Shown here piece by piece: positions 11,386 through 24,600 of a stretch of DNA of 64,000 nt. The translations under genes and the position numbers were made by a program. The DNA comes from Hormiphora californensis. Lineage: Eukaryota; Ctenophora; Tentaculata; Cydippida; Pleurobrachiidae. How positions within the stretch are numbered: position 1 is the first letter of the stretch; the number at the start of each line of letters is the position of its first letter. The stretch is from positions 6,201,097 to 6,265,096 of the forward strand of contig CM035355.1 of the NCBI GenBank assembly GCA_020137815.1, written 5' to 3'. Below the pieces are notes generated by a model that worked only from the letters and a program-made list of their open reading frames with translations, searched no databases and was not told where the DNA came from.

Positions 11386-12006
11386 GGAACGGGGTGGCTG
11401 TCCTCTCTGGAGCGGGGTCAGCTGTCTTTACTGGAACGGGGTCAGCTGTCCTTGCTGGAGCGGGGTCAGCCGTCCTCTCTGGAGCGGGGTGGCTGTCCTC
11501 TCTGGAACGGGGTCAGCTGTCTTTACTGGAGCGGGGTCAGCTGTCCTTACTGGAGCGGGGTCAGCTGTCTTCTCTGGAACGGGGTGGCTGTCTTCTCTGG
11601 AGCGGGGTCAGCTGTCCTTACTGGAGCGGGGCCGGCTGTCTTTACTGGAACGGGGTCAGCTGTCCTTACTGGAACGGGGTCAGCTGTCCTCTCTGGAACG
11701 GGGTGGCTGTCCTCTCTGGGGCGGGGTCAGCTGTCTTTACTGGAACGGGGTCAGCTGTCTTTACTGGAACGGGGTCAGCTGTCCTTACTGGATCGGGGTC
11801 AGCTGTCTTCTCTGGAACGGGGGTGGCTGTCTTCTCTGGAACGGGGTCAGCTGGCTTCTCTGGAACGGGGTCAGCTGACTTTTCTGGAACGGGGTCAGCT
11901 GGCTTCTCTGGAACGGGGTCAGCTGGCTTCTCTGGAACGGGGTCGGCTGTCTTCTCTGGAGCGGGGTCAGCTGGCTTCTCTGGAACGGGCTGGCTGTCCT
12001 CTCTGG
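11386..12006. repeat. 24-bp minisatellite, about 26 units
   Basis: Tandem units near GGAACGGGGTCAGCTGTC plus TTCTCT or TTTACT; variants replace GGAAC by GGAGC and TCAGCT by TGGCT (3 bases shorter). Because the unit is 8 codons and lacks stops, all three forward frames and one reverse frame are open; the reverse frame gives a regular PADPVPEK octapeptide. No splice or start signal singles out one frame, so I annotate a repeat, not a gene. Confidence 0.9.
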
Positions 12007-12179
12007 CTCGACATGTAATCATCATCCATTTGTGTTATTTTATTTTTTTTTCGCTCGAACCCGTTCCTGCTTGTTTTAGGCTGCCTTAGATTCAGACGGT
12101 TTGCTTCTTCAGTTCCTGATAAGTTGTCTCCTCTTAGAATTCATTGTAGCAGATTGGGCTTCTTTGCAGATAGTTTAGG

Positions 12180-15120
12180 AGGTCTTGTGCTCCGTCACCA
12201 TGAGCTTTAATCCCACTTTACTTCCCCCTTTTTAAAATCATCCCCTTTCCTTAACCCATATGTTACATTGTTAAATTTACCCTAGTACATTTTTTTCAAC
12301 CTACCCTACCTTTACCCGGCAGGCCCTCCGGGCCCTAGATCCCGGGATCCGGGGCCCGGGGGGTTTTAAACCCTCTCTGCGGGGGCCCACGGGCCCTGTG
12401 GGAGGGGTGCGTGTAGTGCCGAAAAAGAGAGAAAAGGGGGAAAAAGAGAGAAGAGAGAGAGAGAAAAAAGAAAAAAAGGGGGGGTTTTTTTAAAAAAAAA
12501 AAAAAATTTTTTTTTTTGGGGAGGAGAAGAGCTTCAAAAATTTACTTTTACACACAAAACATTCTATTAACCCGCGTGCCCAAAAAAAAACTAGGGTACT
12601 TTGGGCCTTCTTTTCTCCTAGAAATTTATTTCATCCCCCTGATGTTTTGCACAATATTTTTTGGTTCTCATTCGGGATCCGGAGTTTCAGCCCTCTGGAA
12701 AAAAATTCCCCTTTTTTTTTCGCCCAATAAACATTTAATGAACGCCAAAACGGGGCCAAATTTTTGGTACCAAAAATTTTTAAACAAATTTGTTTTTGGG
12801 TATCGATTTTCTTTCGAACGCGACCCGTTTGAGCTTAATTGGGTCACCACCCGAAAAAAGTGACCTTTACCTCCTAGGCTGGGGGCATGTGATCCCCATC
12901 AAATTTGACGTGTTAGCAAAAGAAATTACTTCTAACACGCTGTATCGGTATAACCCTCCTAAAATTGAAAAATGTGAAATTACCCCCGGACCTTACACCT
13001 GCTTATTGGCACTTATAATGACGAGCGTCCAATAGGGGTCACTTAAAACCGCTTAGGGGCGGAAAAATGGCCCTGTGTCTTTTGTATCCAATTGAGCTAA
13101 ATTAGTCGCGTTTGAAAGGAAAACGTTCCCAAAATCGACTTAAAATTTCCCTTTGGAATACCCTTTTTTTTTCAGTTTTATTTTGGATTCTTCCCCGTCG
13201 AAAAATGAATTTTTGATGGGGCCGAAATTCTTAACATTAATACGATCAATGTAATGGGGTACGAATTTTTTTGCGCCTGAATTTTTCCCAAATTTTTCTT
13301 GTCAAAAGGGGTTTTAAAATCGTTTGTTTGAAAAAATGACCTTTTTTTTAAAATCATTTTTTTCACCAATTTTAAATTTTGATTCTTTTTTAAAAAAAAC
13401 CTCGGATTGCCATTTTTATTGTTTACTCTAATGCAGGTTGCAAAATTTTTAAAAAAAATCAAATTTAACCAGGAAAAAAAACGTGGAAAACCCAAAAAAA
13501 ACGAAAAGGGTTTTCATTCTGAACTTACATTTTTATGTTTTGAAATCCGGATTCCCCCGAATGAGAAACCTTTAAAAATATTGTGACAAAAATATCAGAG
13601 TGACGAAATTAAACTTCGGGGAGAAAAAAAGGGCCCCAACGTCCCCCTTATTTTTTTTTTGGGCCCCGCGCGGTATATATGCGTGTGTATGACAGGTTGA
13701 TTCCCCAAAAAAACCCCCCCCCCCCCCTTTTTTTTGGGGGGGGGTTTGGGGGGGGGGCCCCAAAAAAGGGGGGGGGAAAAAATTATTTGTTTGTTTGGGG
13801 AAGGGGGGAAAAAAAAAAATATTTTTTTTTAAAAAAAAACCCCCCTTTTAAAAAAAAGGCCCCCCCTTTTTTTTTTGGGGGAAAAAAAAAAGGGGGGGGG
13901 AAAAAATTTTTGGGGGGGGGGCAGTGGTTTTTTGGGTTTTTGGGGGGTTTTGGGGGGGGGGGGGAGAGAATTATGAAATTTTTTAAAAAAAAAGAAAAGG
14001 AAAAAAGGGGGGAAAAAAAAAGGGGAAAAAAGGGGGGGGAGGGAGGGAGGGGGGAGAGAAAGGAAAGGAAAAGGGGGGGTTTTTTTTTTTAAAAAAAAAA
14101 AAAATTCTCACTTTTTTTTCCAAAACCCCCCCCCCCCCCTTTTTTTTTTTCCCCCCTCTCTCTCCCCCCCCCCCCCTCTCTCTCTCTCTTTTTTTTTTTT
14201 TTTCCCCCCCCCCCCCCCCCCCTTTTTTCCCCCCCCCCTTTTTTTTTCTTTTCCCCCCCCCCCCCTTTTTTTTCTCCCCCCCCCCCTTTCTCTTTCCCCC
14301 CCCTTTTTTTTCCCCCCCCTCTCCCCCTCTTTTCCCCCCCTCCCTTTTTTCTTTTTCCCCCCCCCCCCTTTTTTCTTCCCCCCTCTCCCCCCTTCCCCCC
14401 CTTTTTTTCCCCCCCCCCCTCCCCCCTCCCCCCCCTTTTTTTTGGTTTTTCCCCCCTTTTCCCCCCAAAATTTTCCCCTTTTCCCCCCCCCCCTCCTTTT
14501 TTTTTTCCCGTTCCCCCCAAAAAACCCCCCCCCCCTTCCCCCCCCCCCTCCCTTTTCCCCCTTTTCCCCCCTTTTTTCCCCCTCCCTTTTTTTTGGGGGG
14601 TTTTTTTTCCCCTTTTTTCCCCCCCCCCCCTTTTTTTTTTTTTTCCCCTTTTTTTTTTCCCCCCCCCTTTTTTTTCCCCCCTTTTTCCCCCCAAAAAAAA
14701 ATTTTTTTTTTTTTTTTTTTTTTTTCCCCCCCTTTTTTTTTTCCCCCCCCCCCTTTCCCCCAAAAACCCCGGGGGGGGAAAAAAAAAAATTTTTTTCCCC
14801 CCCCCCCCCCGGGCCCCGGGGTTGGGTTTTTCCCCCCCCTTTAAATTTTTCCCCCTTTCCCCCCCCCCTTTTTTCCCCCTTTTCCCCCCCCCCTTTTTTT
14901 TTTTTTTTTCCTTTTTCCCCCTTTTTCCCCCTTCCCCCCCCATTTTCCCCCCCTTTTTTTCCCCCCCCCCCCCCTTTTCCCCCCCCCCCCTTTTTTTTTC
15001 CCCCCCCCCCCCCCCCAAAAAACCCCCCCCCCTTTTTTTTTTCCCCCCCCCTTTTTTTCCCCCTTTCCCCCCTTTTTAAAGGGGGGCCCCCCTTTTTTTC
15101 CCCCCCCCCCCCCCCCCCCC
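12180..15120. other. Probable consensus artefact: homopolymer-degraded sequence
   Basis: From about 12.2 kb the sequence gains longer and longer homopolymer runs. From 13.69 to 14.06 kb it is nearly all A/G in runs, and from 14.1 to 15.12 kb nearly all C/T in runs of 5-20. At 15121 it returns abruptly to normal (TC)n and then ordinary sequence. This fits an unpolished read end through a long (GA)n/(CT)n stretch. All long Pro/Phe, Gly/Lys open frames here are meaningless. Confidence 0.85.
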
Positions 15121-18100
15121 TCTCTCTCTCTTTCTCTTCTCTACGATCTCTTAACGCACCCCAACAAATAGGTCTACTCTAATGGTCCGAGCCCGAACAT
15201 TCCCTCCCTTTCTTTTGTTTCCCGATACTATCACACACAACACTACTATTCCCTCTCTTACCACTCCCTACCCCTCCCTTTTTCATTTTCTTGAAACCAC
15301 TGTTATATTTGCCAACTCGAGTTTAGAAGGGTGGGGTAGGGTTTATATTGATTGATTGCTTTTAGCAAGTCGAAAGAGAAACGGGGAGGGAGAGAATAAT
15401 TTGTAACATCTGTTCGTACTTAATTATATTCATGGAAAAATAGATCGGTTCAGTTCGAGAGATTATTACCCATGTAACTATGCAGAAGAAAAGTATATTT
15501 TATGCTAAATGTACTTTATATTAACTCTCAGTGGCCGGTGGAATATATGTGAGTCGCCACATAGTGTTTTCTGATGGTGTCCACAGTTCTGCGTGAGATC
15601 TTTCCTCACGAGAGAAGTAGGGACAGAGAGAGAGAATGAGAGAGAGAAATAGAAATGACAGAGAGACAGAAATATAGGATAGAGGGAGAGACAGTGAGAC
15701 AAAGGGAGATAGACAGAGTCTGGTAATACTAAGCTGTTAGATATTTCGCTCTGGATTGCCGTATGCAGAGCATTTCAATTTCCTGGCAATATCACCCCAC
15801 TGTTAAACACATGTATGATCCCAGCTAACTTTCCTTTCATACACAATAGTTTGTCAGGCACTGACTGTAACATCACGATTCAAATTAACATGGTGGGTTG
15901 GCATAATTTCTGCGTCCGTTCCCTAAAATGAAGCCAGCCTCCCTCTCTCAATGTTCTGAGAAGGCAGTAATCCGTGTACAAATAGTTGGAAGAATTAGGC
16001 GCTTTGTTCTCCAAACCTTGTGTATGATGTAAAGAAATCAACAGAGATGGACAAAAGACTTTTGGGTAAAGAAGGGAGAAACGGGTGACAGATTGAGAGT
16101 GTTTGCGCGAAAGAAAGAGAGAGTGGAAAACCAACAAAAAACAGAGAGGGAGAGAAATGGGAATGAGAGAGAGAGAGAAACAGAAAAACAGTGAGGGAGA
16201 GAGAAAGAGAGAGGGCGGAGAGGGCGGAGAGAGCTACAAACAAGTACATGGTAGGCTACCTTCCTTCGTGCCTTCCCATTCGTCTCTCTTCCCCACAGTA
16301 TTATAAAGCGGCTAGGGCTCCACCCTACAGTGTGGCGCGGCAACATCATAATGTGGGGAGTCCATACTTTCAACTCGCGCGCGCCTGTCAAACGGGTGAC
16401 GCGCAGATCCTGTCACTTCGTGGGTGTTTCTGTATGTGCGTCAGTGTGTCAGTGTGTGGCTATTTTGAGACAAGTTGTTGACAAGTTACCCCTTTTTGCT
16501 TTCGACTTTTAATAAAATCAAATAAAAACGTTCCCCCTTTACATCGACCTTTTTTCAAAATTCTAACCTCTCCCTTTTTTCAGGTGGATACCAGGATAAT
16601 ATACAATTGACGAGCGCTGTTGCCCCCTTCTTCGCTTATATATTGAGATAGTTTCCTCATCTTGCGGGAACACATGGACTTTTCTTATACCAATGATATA
16701 TCGCTATTTCATATTTCACTAGCTCCCCCTTTAATATGTTCCTGTTATATTACTTGAGGAATGGAAATGAGTTACCCCAATTCTAAGGACTGAAGAGAGA
16801 AGGAAGAGAGTGTAAATCTTAGAAATATAATGTGTGTGCGAGAGAATATATATGTACATAAAGTGCGCTGATATATACAAGTTCTCTGTTTATGGGAAAA
16901 AGGGAAATTGAGTTATGATTGAGTTATAATAGAGTTATGATTGTCATTATAATGGAGAGAGAAAGAGAGAGAAATAAAGAGAATTGAAGAGTATGTATAG
17001 CTTGGTAATTATTGATATAATAACTTGTTTATTTGAAGAAAATCCTTGTGAGCTATGATTGTACCGCCAGAAAATAGTGGAAATAATAGTTGTAGTAATT
17101 TCCACCACATGTTTTCTCGATTTCTACACTCCCCACTTCTTGTGTTGTCTGTCAGCTCGCTCCAGAACCCCTCTCTGAGCTAAGCGAGAGGGGAGATTCG
17201 CTCCAGAACCTCTCCGAGCTAAGCGAGAAGTAATATTCTCTCCGAGCGGAGCGAGCTGGTTCTGGAGCGAGCTGGTACAGAGTCCTCTATATCCCAGGTT
17301 TCGCTGTTTCTAAATATACCGTATAGCTGCATTGTAGTATGTATTTTCATTACAAAATTTAAATACTTTCGTTTTTCTAGCTAACCAGGGCAGATCTGAT
17401 AATACTTTCTTCAGATATCGCAGGATATCAGAACTGCCCTGCAGGTGTGTATTTCAAGGGACTTGGGACCTCCTTTTAGGTTGGATTGGTAACCAGGCCC
17501 TGGTTAAATGATTCAACGGATGGTTAGTAGACTTGAGCTTAGAACCTCTTTTGCTGTCAGACTCAGAGAATTGGCCCTATTTATAGCATTCTCATTTCTT
17601 TCAAACAAGAGCGAGAACCGCGGTCAGAGCATTGACCTGACAGCTCTTTTGACGTTGGATTGGAATTGTAACCACCGTAACCACTGTCAAGCCAATGCTC
17701 TGACCACAGTTCTCCGAATAGGGTCAGGTCAATACTCTGACACCGTAACCAGGCCCTAGTTAAATGGGTAAATGGATGGTTAGCGAATCATATACCGCTG
17801 CCATATCTGCACAAAGTGCGACAGAAAGCTGTCAGAGCATTGGCCTGACCGGAGCGCTCGAGTAATTTACTCAACAAGTGGTCAGAGGGGGCCCCCCGGT
17901 CAGAGCATTTGCCTGACAGATAGAAAGGGTCAGTGTGTTGCCTGACAGATCCTTTGTTGCAATGTTTACATCTCTACAAAATACACAAAGTGCACCTACT
18001 TAGTACAAACGTAACATGTACAATGACTGTATGGCAGCGCCATACCCCATTTGGGCATTTGATTCTCAGATGGGGTCGCGGCGCCAGACAGTACAATGAA

Positions 18101-18670
18101 ATGTAAGCATGTCATCGGCACACTCAGTGTAGTGCAAACTAATTACAGATTATAACCGAGACCATCACAACAATACAAGTACATACAGTACACAGTACAA
18201 TACAGTGTATATGCATTATACAGTACATGGTACTCGAGAATATATTTTTTAGGAACTTGTGTGTGTGTTATTTCTGGCGGCGCCGACCCGATCGGAAACT
18301 AGAAACTCTCGATTTCAGCGCTTTTTAAAAATAATATTATCAAAATATTATAATAACTCAATACACATCTACACACATATTTATTTTTCTCCAAATATAA
18401 CCCTTTATACAGTTTCTGTGATAAGAAAATAATAACTCTTCAAGAGAGGGAACATCTCACAAATAATCTTAGTATGTAATGGGTGTCTTTAATAATAATT
18501 AATCTCTCATAATGTTCAGTGTTCCTATCTTTTCGCACTCAGATTCTTCGATATTGAATATGAGTTTCTTGATTTCAGTTGTATCCTTGCACTGTCAATT
18601 CCAAGCTATCTGAATCTATCCACTATTCTGTACTGTCAGAGTCAGTTGAAACTAGGCTGATCCAGGAGCG
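15121..18670. other. Intergenic, no gene seen
   Basis: Holds a short (CT)n start, GA-rich patches (15610-15720, 16110-16230), hairpin-forming repeats with GCTCGCTCCAGAACC (17155-17275), and several copies of a GTCAG...CTGAC palindromic motif (17620-17950). The mini-element at 18027-18091 is listed separately. The downstream end of the SUN gene lies at 18671. I see no exon with good splice signals. Confidence 0.6.
18027..18091. mobile_element. 65-bp hAT-like mini-element, copy 1
   Basis: Ends CTGTATGGC and GCCAGACAG are imperfect inverted repeats. It is flanked by a perfect 8-bp duplication TACAATGA (18019-18026 and 18092-18099). A second copy in the opposite orientation is at 55078-55145, also with a perfect 8-bp duplication. 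Far too short to code; it must have been mobilised in trans. Confidence 0.85.
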
Positions 18671-21600
18671 CTACGTTAATTTTAGTACCTGAAACAGAGT
18701 CACGATTTAAAATTTCGATTTAGAATTTAGAAAGGGTGGAGAGACGTAGTAAAAGAAAAAAGTGAATCAAATATTGAAATACTGTGACAATTACCTTTCC
18801 ATGTATTCGTATCCTATAAAGGCATGTGTATTCAGGGTTACCATGGTTACTCTCTATGTATAATTCCACTATCTCATAGGCCACAGGGGTGGAGCTCTGA
18901 AGTATAATAAGGGTTGGTAAATTTGCTGTTTCAAATCAATAACGGCAGAAAGGTCAGTGGTAAATAGAGAGAGCGAGAGAAAGGCAGAGGGGAAGGGGGG
19001 GGGACAAGTACCTTAATTTTAAAGTGCTGTAACGCAGGACCAGTGTCGCTGTACATGAACTGCCCAAAGTGGTGACTTTTTGTATCCTCCGGGTGGGAGA
19101 GGCCTCTGATGGAAAACCGCCGGGGTGCCGAACTGATATCGTTATTGAGAGATAGTCGTCTGGGGAGATGTTCCATAGAGACACCGTCAATTAACACTGC
19201 GTGGGCCAGCTGTGTGGGAATGGAGGGCATGTTAGATTAAATATTCATCGTCATAACTGATATCATAAGGTAAGAAAGATAATATCTTGTCACCTCCACA
19301 CACATTTTCCAACCAACACATGACTTTAGAATCATCTCTTAATTTAGATTTGCACTTTCCAACTCATTGTCTCACCTTGATCATCATATACCCCTCGGTT
19401 CCCTTGAAAGCCCAGCATTGTCCAGGAGTAATGCCCGGTTGTAGAGCCACATTGGGTGGGTTGGGTACCCGGTACAGGGGTACACTCATGAAACTTGCAT
19501 ATGGGGCACCTTCATAGTAGGTCTCTGTAGGGGGATGGGACATTGTTTGTAATGGCGTGGCTTGGATTGTTTAAGCCCTGTTAGTGATAGCAATTATGAA
19601 TGTAGTCTTAGTCCGAGTATGAACAGAATTACATAATGATCTAACGGTATGATCATCCGTGGAGTTAGATCATTAATTGATCGTCATTACTAACTGATAA
19701 TTGGATTCCAATTACTGGACTCATTACGAGTATGACAAATCCTAATTATTCAGTTCTCTCACCTGTACACCCGGTTGATAGGATACTTCCACCAAGGGCT
19801 TCTAGGGCAAAGTCAGCCCGGCCAGTCTTATCTTCATCAAACGTTTGTAGTGCATCACTCACAATTACCCTGATATCCTGCAAGAAACAGAGTTTCATAT
19901 ACAATACAGAGGGCGTGGTTTGTCCAAAATCAGGAAAATTTAGAGTGATTTGGTGCTGCGACACCTCGATCACACCCTGAATATGATAATTCATGAACAA
20001 TGCGAATGAACACGCAAGTGGAGATTTGCAGCTGCATGATTTTGGCTGAGAATGACCCGCCGTGCGCGGCACACCAGATAACAACATAACGCGCGCAGTT
20101 CCCTAGATCCACCACCCCGCGTGCAACAGACACTCAACTAGGAAACTGGGACCGAGAGGTACAGAGACCGCTTTGAGTTCATCGGTCATTCATTGGCCGG
20201 TAGAGTTCTCTTACATCTAGGCCATACAATACACTTACAGAGAGAGTGACGCCTGTTTCAGGTCTCAGGTCAATTTGGTGTTTGCTCCGTAGTTCCGCTA
20301 GAATCACTTGAATCAACTCGTCTTGGGAGGGCAGGACTGTTGTTTCGTTGGCAACAACAGTGTGAGGAGTAGCAGTGGACTCTCTTTGATACTGGGGAGA
20401 ATGAGAATTAGTGGGGAATTAGTATTCAAGTAATCAAGTAATCATTAACATGTTTAAATTAATTCCTTAGTTTGATTTGGTGATCCCCATTACGGTAATG
20501 CGACTACAAGCGGCGCTGTTATCTCCAACCTCCAGGCTGGGGTACAGAGGGAGGACACTAAATTCCCTAGTAACAAGCACTTACACTGAGCTCCTCCTTG
20601 AGTAGAAAGCGAGCAACAAGCCACTCGGAGAAGTACCGGGTTTCAGAGCTTTCCCTAGTAATATCTGATAACACACTTAGAACAACCTAAAGAGATAGTA
20701 AGGAGGGATGAATTCTTGAAATCCTGGGATGTCAAATCCAAACCAAAGTGAATAAAATCCAAACCAATCCGCTATCCAATCCGACCCAAACCGCTATCCA
20801 ATCCCGAACCCGAACCAAATCCCCTCTAAACCGACCTGTCGAGTTTGTTTTGCTGCCTCACTCTTTGCTGTCTCTATCAGCGCTTTCAGCTCCCTAATAT
20901 TAGCAGTGGCCCTCTCCTCACTGTCCTTCCCACTGCGGGATAGGACATCTAGTTTGGAGCGCAGGTCAACAATCTGTGAGTTCGTCTCATCTCGTGCCCT
21001 GGTAAGCTGATGGAAATGGGAGATGTGTGAGTCCGGTGCCGCTTATTTCATTTGGTTATGTAATTATTATACTGCAACGCCTGGGTGCACTCTTATCTTT
21101 CTCTTTCTGTTATCTGGGCCGTATAAAACTAAAGGGTTGACGTAACATTTTTTAAAACCACCCTGTACCTGGTCGATTCTCAAGTCTGTGTCCTTGCCCT
21201 CAAGTGCCCTAATTCTCTGTTCAGCGGCATTTAGGGAGGCTCGGACAGCCTGGCCGGCATCCTCTTGCTCCTTCATCAAACTTTTTAGTTCAGTGAGCCG
21301 GGAAGTGAGAACCTCATCATTACCTGACGCCGCTGCAAGTTGTGCTGAGGGGAGAATGGAGATAAGGATGTGTTAGGGAAGGTCGTTTTTATCTCCAGCT
21401 CCCGAAATACTAAGAAGATGTTATGTTGGGGTTATGTTCCAACGACCAAACCTATTTTACGGGGCGCAGTGAGAGAGGGTCGAGCAAGGCAACTAGAGGG
21501 AAAAACAAACTTCACTTAGAGGTCGCCAGTGGGAGAATACATACCATTTGATATGACGACAAGGAGTTCCTTACGTAGTAGTGCCAGCTTATCCTCTACA

Positions 21601-24600
21601 GCAGCTGCTTGAACTAGAGATGGCCTTTCTCCTTGTAAACCCTTGATATCCCTAGTAGATAAATTAATCATAGGATTAATCATAGGATAACAACTACTAT
21701 ACATATACTAGTTTTTTACAAATGTGTAATAGGCCAGAAAAACTTAGAAACTCTGAATTCCTAAAGTCCTGAAAAATTAAACACCCACCTCTGGAGACTA
21801 TCAATATTCCTAGTAAGACCCTCAATTGTAACTCCCATGTCCCTCTCCTTGTCAGAAATTCCACCACTCAGACCCTTTATAGAGTTATCAAGTGTAGTTA
21901 TATCTGCAGTCATTCGGTGTAGGTCACCCTCTGTTATCTTCTGGGATTTTAGCAGCTGAAAACAGTAAAATGGTGATTGGAGAAGAGATACAGTTTATTT
22001 GATGGATCACCAAACACAACTTCAAATAATGTAGCGCTTGACTATTCTTGAGTCTCATGACACAACTTCCACAACTAAAAAACTCACTCACTCCGACCTA
22101 CTTTCCAGTGTTCTCACCTCATCTATCTGCCCCACTACTCACCTCATCATGGCGTTTCCCAACATTATCAACAGATGACGTCAGAACAGTGATCACAGTC
22201 CTCAAACTCTCAACCTGACCAGCCATTGCCACCTGGGCCTCCTTTAGGGCAGTCTGTCCCTCCTCTAAGGCAGCTAGATCTGCCTTACTGGCAGCGGTTG
22301 AAGTCAGAGTGGATAGTTTGCTGGCGAGACTAGTGTAGTCCGAACGGAGGTTTGTCTGCCCAGTTTCCAGGTTCTGTGAAGAAAAGGAGTTTTAGGGGCA
22401 CATTTGAATTATAAAATGAGATCCAAACTAATCATTGTTTTCTTTAATTGTGGTCCTAACTGAGACACATGGCCCTATAAATTATAGAAGAAAACAACTT
22501 GGTTACTATGGTAACTATTTACTGTCTCAATACAAACCTTGACAGAAGCGTGGTATGCAGCGATGGTAGCAGCTATACCTCCCAGATCAGTACTGTGTTT
22601 ATCAGTCACTGATCTCAGTCTTACCAACTGCTCCTCTACATCACCCTCTTCTTGGAGTTTCTAGGGGGAGTAGAATTAATGGATGATTCCACAAACAAAG
22701 CCCGCTAACAATCAGACAAGACACGAACTATGGACTGCAGACTGCAGAGGCCTTGCTCCTACACACTAACAACGAGTAGTGGGTACAGTGTACTCACTCT
22801 AACATTACATCTGTATTACCTGGATCAGTGCTAGTTGTTGAGCGGTAGTTTCCTCCAATTTCTCCAGTTTCCCTGCCAGTACCCTCTGCTCCTCGAGATA
22901 ACTGAACATGTCCACATTTGATTCGGTAGTCGTGGTACTACCTTGGGTGCTGGTAGTTGGATGCTGGATACCCGCGAAGGGTACAACTGCAGGATAGGAT
23001 ACGAGTCAAGTTATTGATTTAATACACAATATCTTTATCTTAGGAGTGGTACTTATTTGGGAGATATTTGGAGATATTTGGGAGATATTTGGAGATATTT
23101 GGGAGATATTTGGAGATATTTGGGAGATATTTGGAGATATTTGGAGACGGCAACGATTTAAGATTAGGAATTAGAGGCACTCCAGCTAGACTAGTAAATG
23201 TGTGCACGTTCATTTCGCATGTAATAATTAGAAACATATGTTTGTGTGTATAACAAAAGAGACACTTGTTATGTTCTAATCTTCCTTTACATTAAAGAGA
23301 GAGGGTCGAACAAGTTTGAGAGACAATTTGCAGATATAGTGAGATAGTGTGTACTTTGTAATTTAGCTTATTCAGTGTGAGAGCATTTTTATGCCTATCT
23401 AAGTTGGTTCGTATTTTATGAGGCCCGTATTTTCATCAATAAAAGTCTATCTATGGTGTGTTTAAATCCAGATTTTAATAGTGTGTGTCATAAGTAAGGA
23501 AGGTGTTATAATTTAGGTATACCGCTCTGACGCTGAGCAGTGTCAGTCAAAATTCAGTTTGCTGGCCCTGTTTTGCCTGGGCGGTATACAAAAACTTATA
23601 TTATTATTATTATTATTATAGTGAGAGAAGAACAAGTGTATGTTACACACTATTCTCTCCCTCTAGCTCTCCTTCTAGCAGCCATAATATTGTGTAGTTC
23701 CGCTTTCTTCCAATATACACACTTCTGTAATATCTGTATCAAGTGTGTGTGCCAAGAAGTTAATGTGTACTAGCACACTCTCTTCAGTAGCACAAATTCC
23801 AATACACACTTCTATACCAAGTAGCACACTCTTCACTAACTTCAATTTGCACTGCTCTAGTTCACACATACACAGTACAGTGTTCTAGGTTCTAGCAACA
23901 TATTCGGATGAAACATGGCAGGAACGTACCGGAACGTAAAACATTCCACAAAAACAAAGATGTAAAACACAATTTCTTTGTCTCTCTCACACAACATCAC
24001 ACACAATATACTCACGTAGAATAGTAAGTAGAGATGTTATTAACAACAAGAATAGTGCCCCGGCCAGATAGCCGCACCATCCCGTCCTAGTTGATGTTGG
24101 GGTGGTGGTGGAGGGTGATCTGATAGGTCCATCACGGAGGGTGTATCCTGCTGAACCATCCACACGGGGAGTGGAGGAGGGTGTGCTGTCTGTTTCTTTG
24201 GAGAACTGAGGGGAGAGAGAGTTGTTAGGGGATTGTAGAAAGGTACTTTTCAACAGCTTGATGCCGATATCGGTCCCACTACCCAAACCTTTATCCAATG
24301 CTGTCAAACTAACTAAGTGTCCAGTCAAATTGTCTCAAAACGGAGATGTATTTCCGTCTGTCACCACTCACCGTTCCGTTAGTTTATTCCTGTGTTTCAC
24401 ACGCATACATGCAGACATACTGTTGTTACCGGGGGCTTCTAACGCAGCTCTCTGGTTAGCATTGTATATTGCATAAATAATTCTAAATTTATCACCCGGC
24501 CTAGTAATTTATCGCCCCCTTGAGGTAAGCCAAGCAAGGAACGATAGTCTTTACACAGTAAGGGACTGGTATACACTACACACAAAACTCTAATCTGCAA

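Noticed and set aside
11099-12089. Three overlapping forward frames and one reverse frame across the minisatellite
   Set aside because: All are open because the unit is 24 bp without stops; no start, splice or domain evidence favours one.
13679-15182. Very long Pro/Phe and Gly/Lys open frames
   Set aside because: Homopolymer-degraded sequence, almost certainly an artefact.
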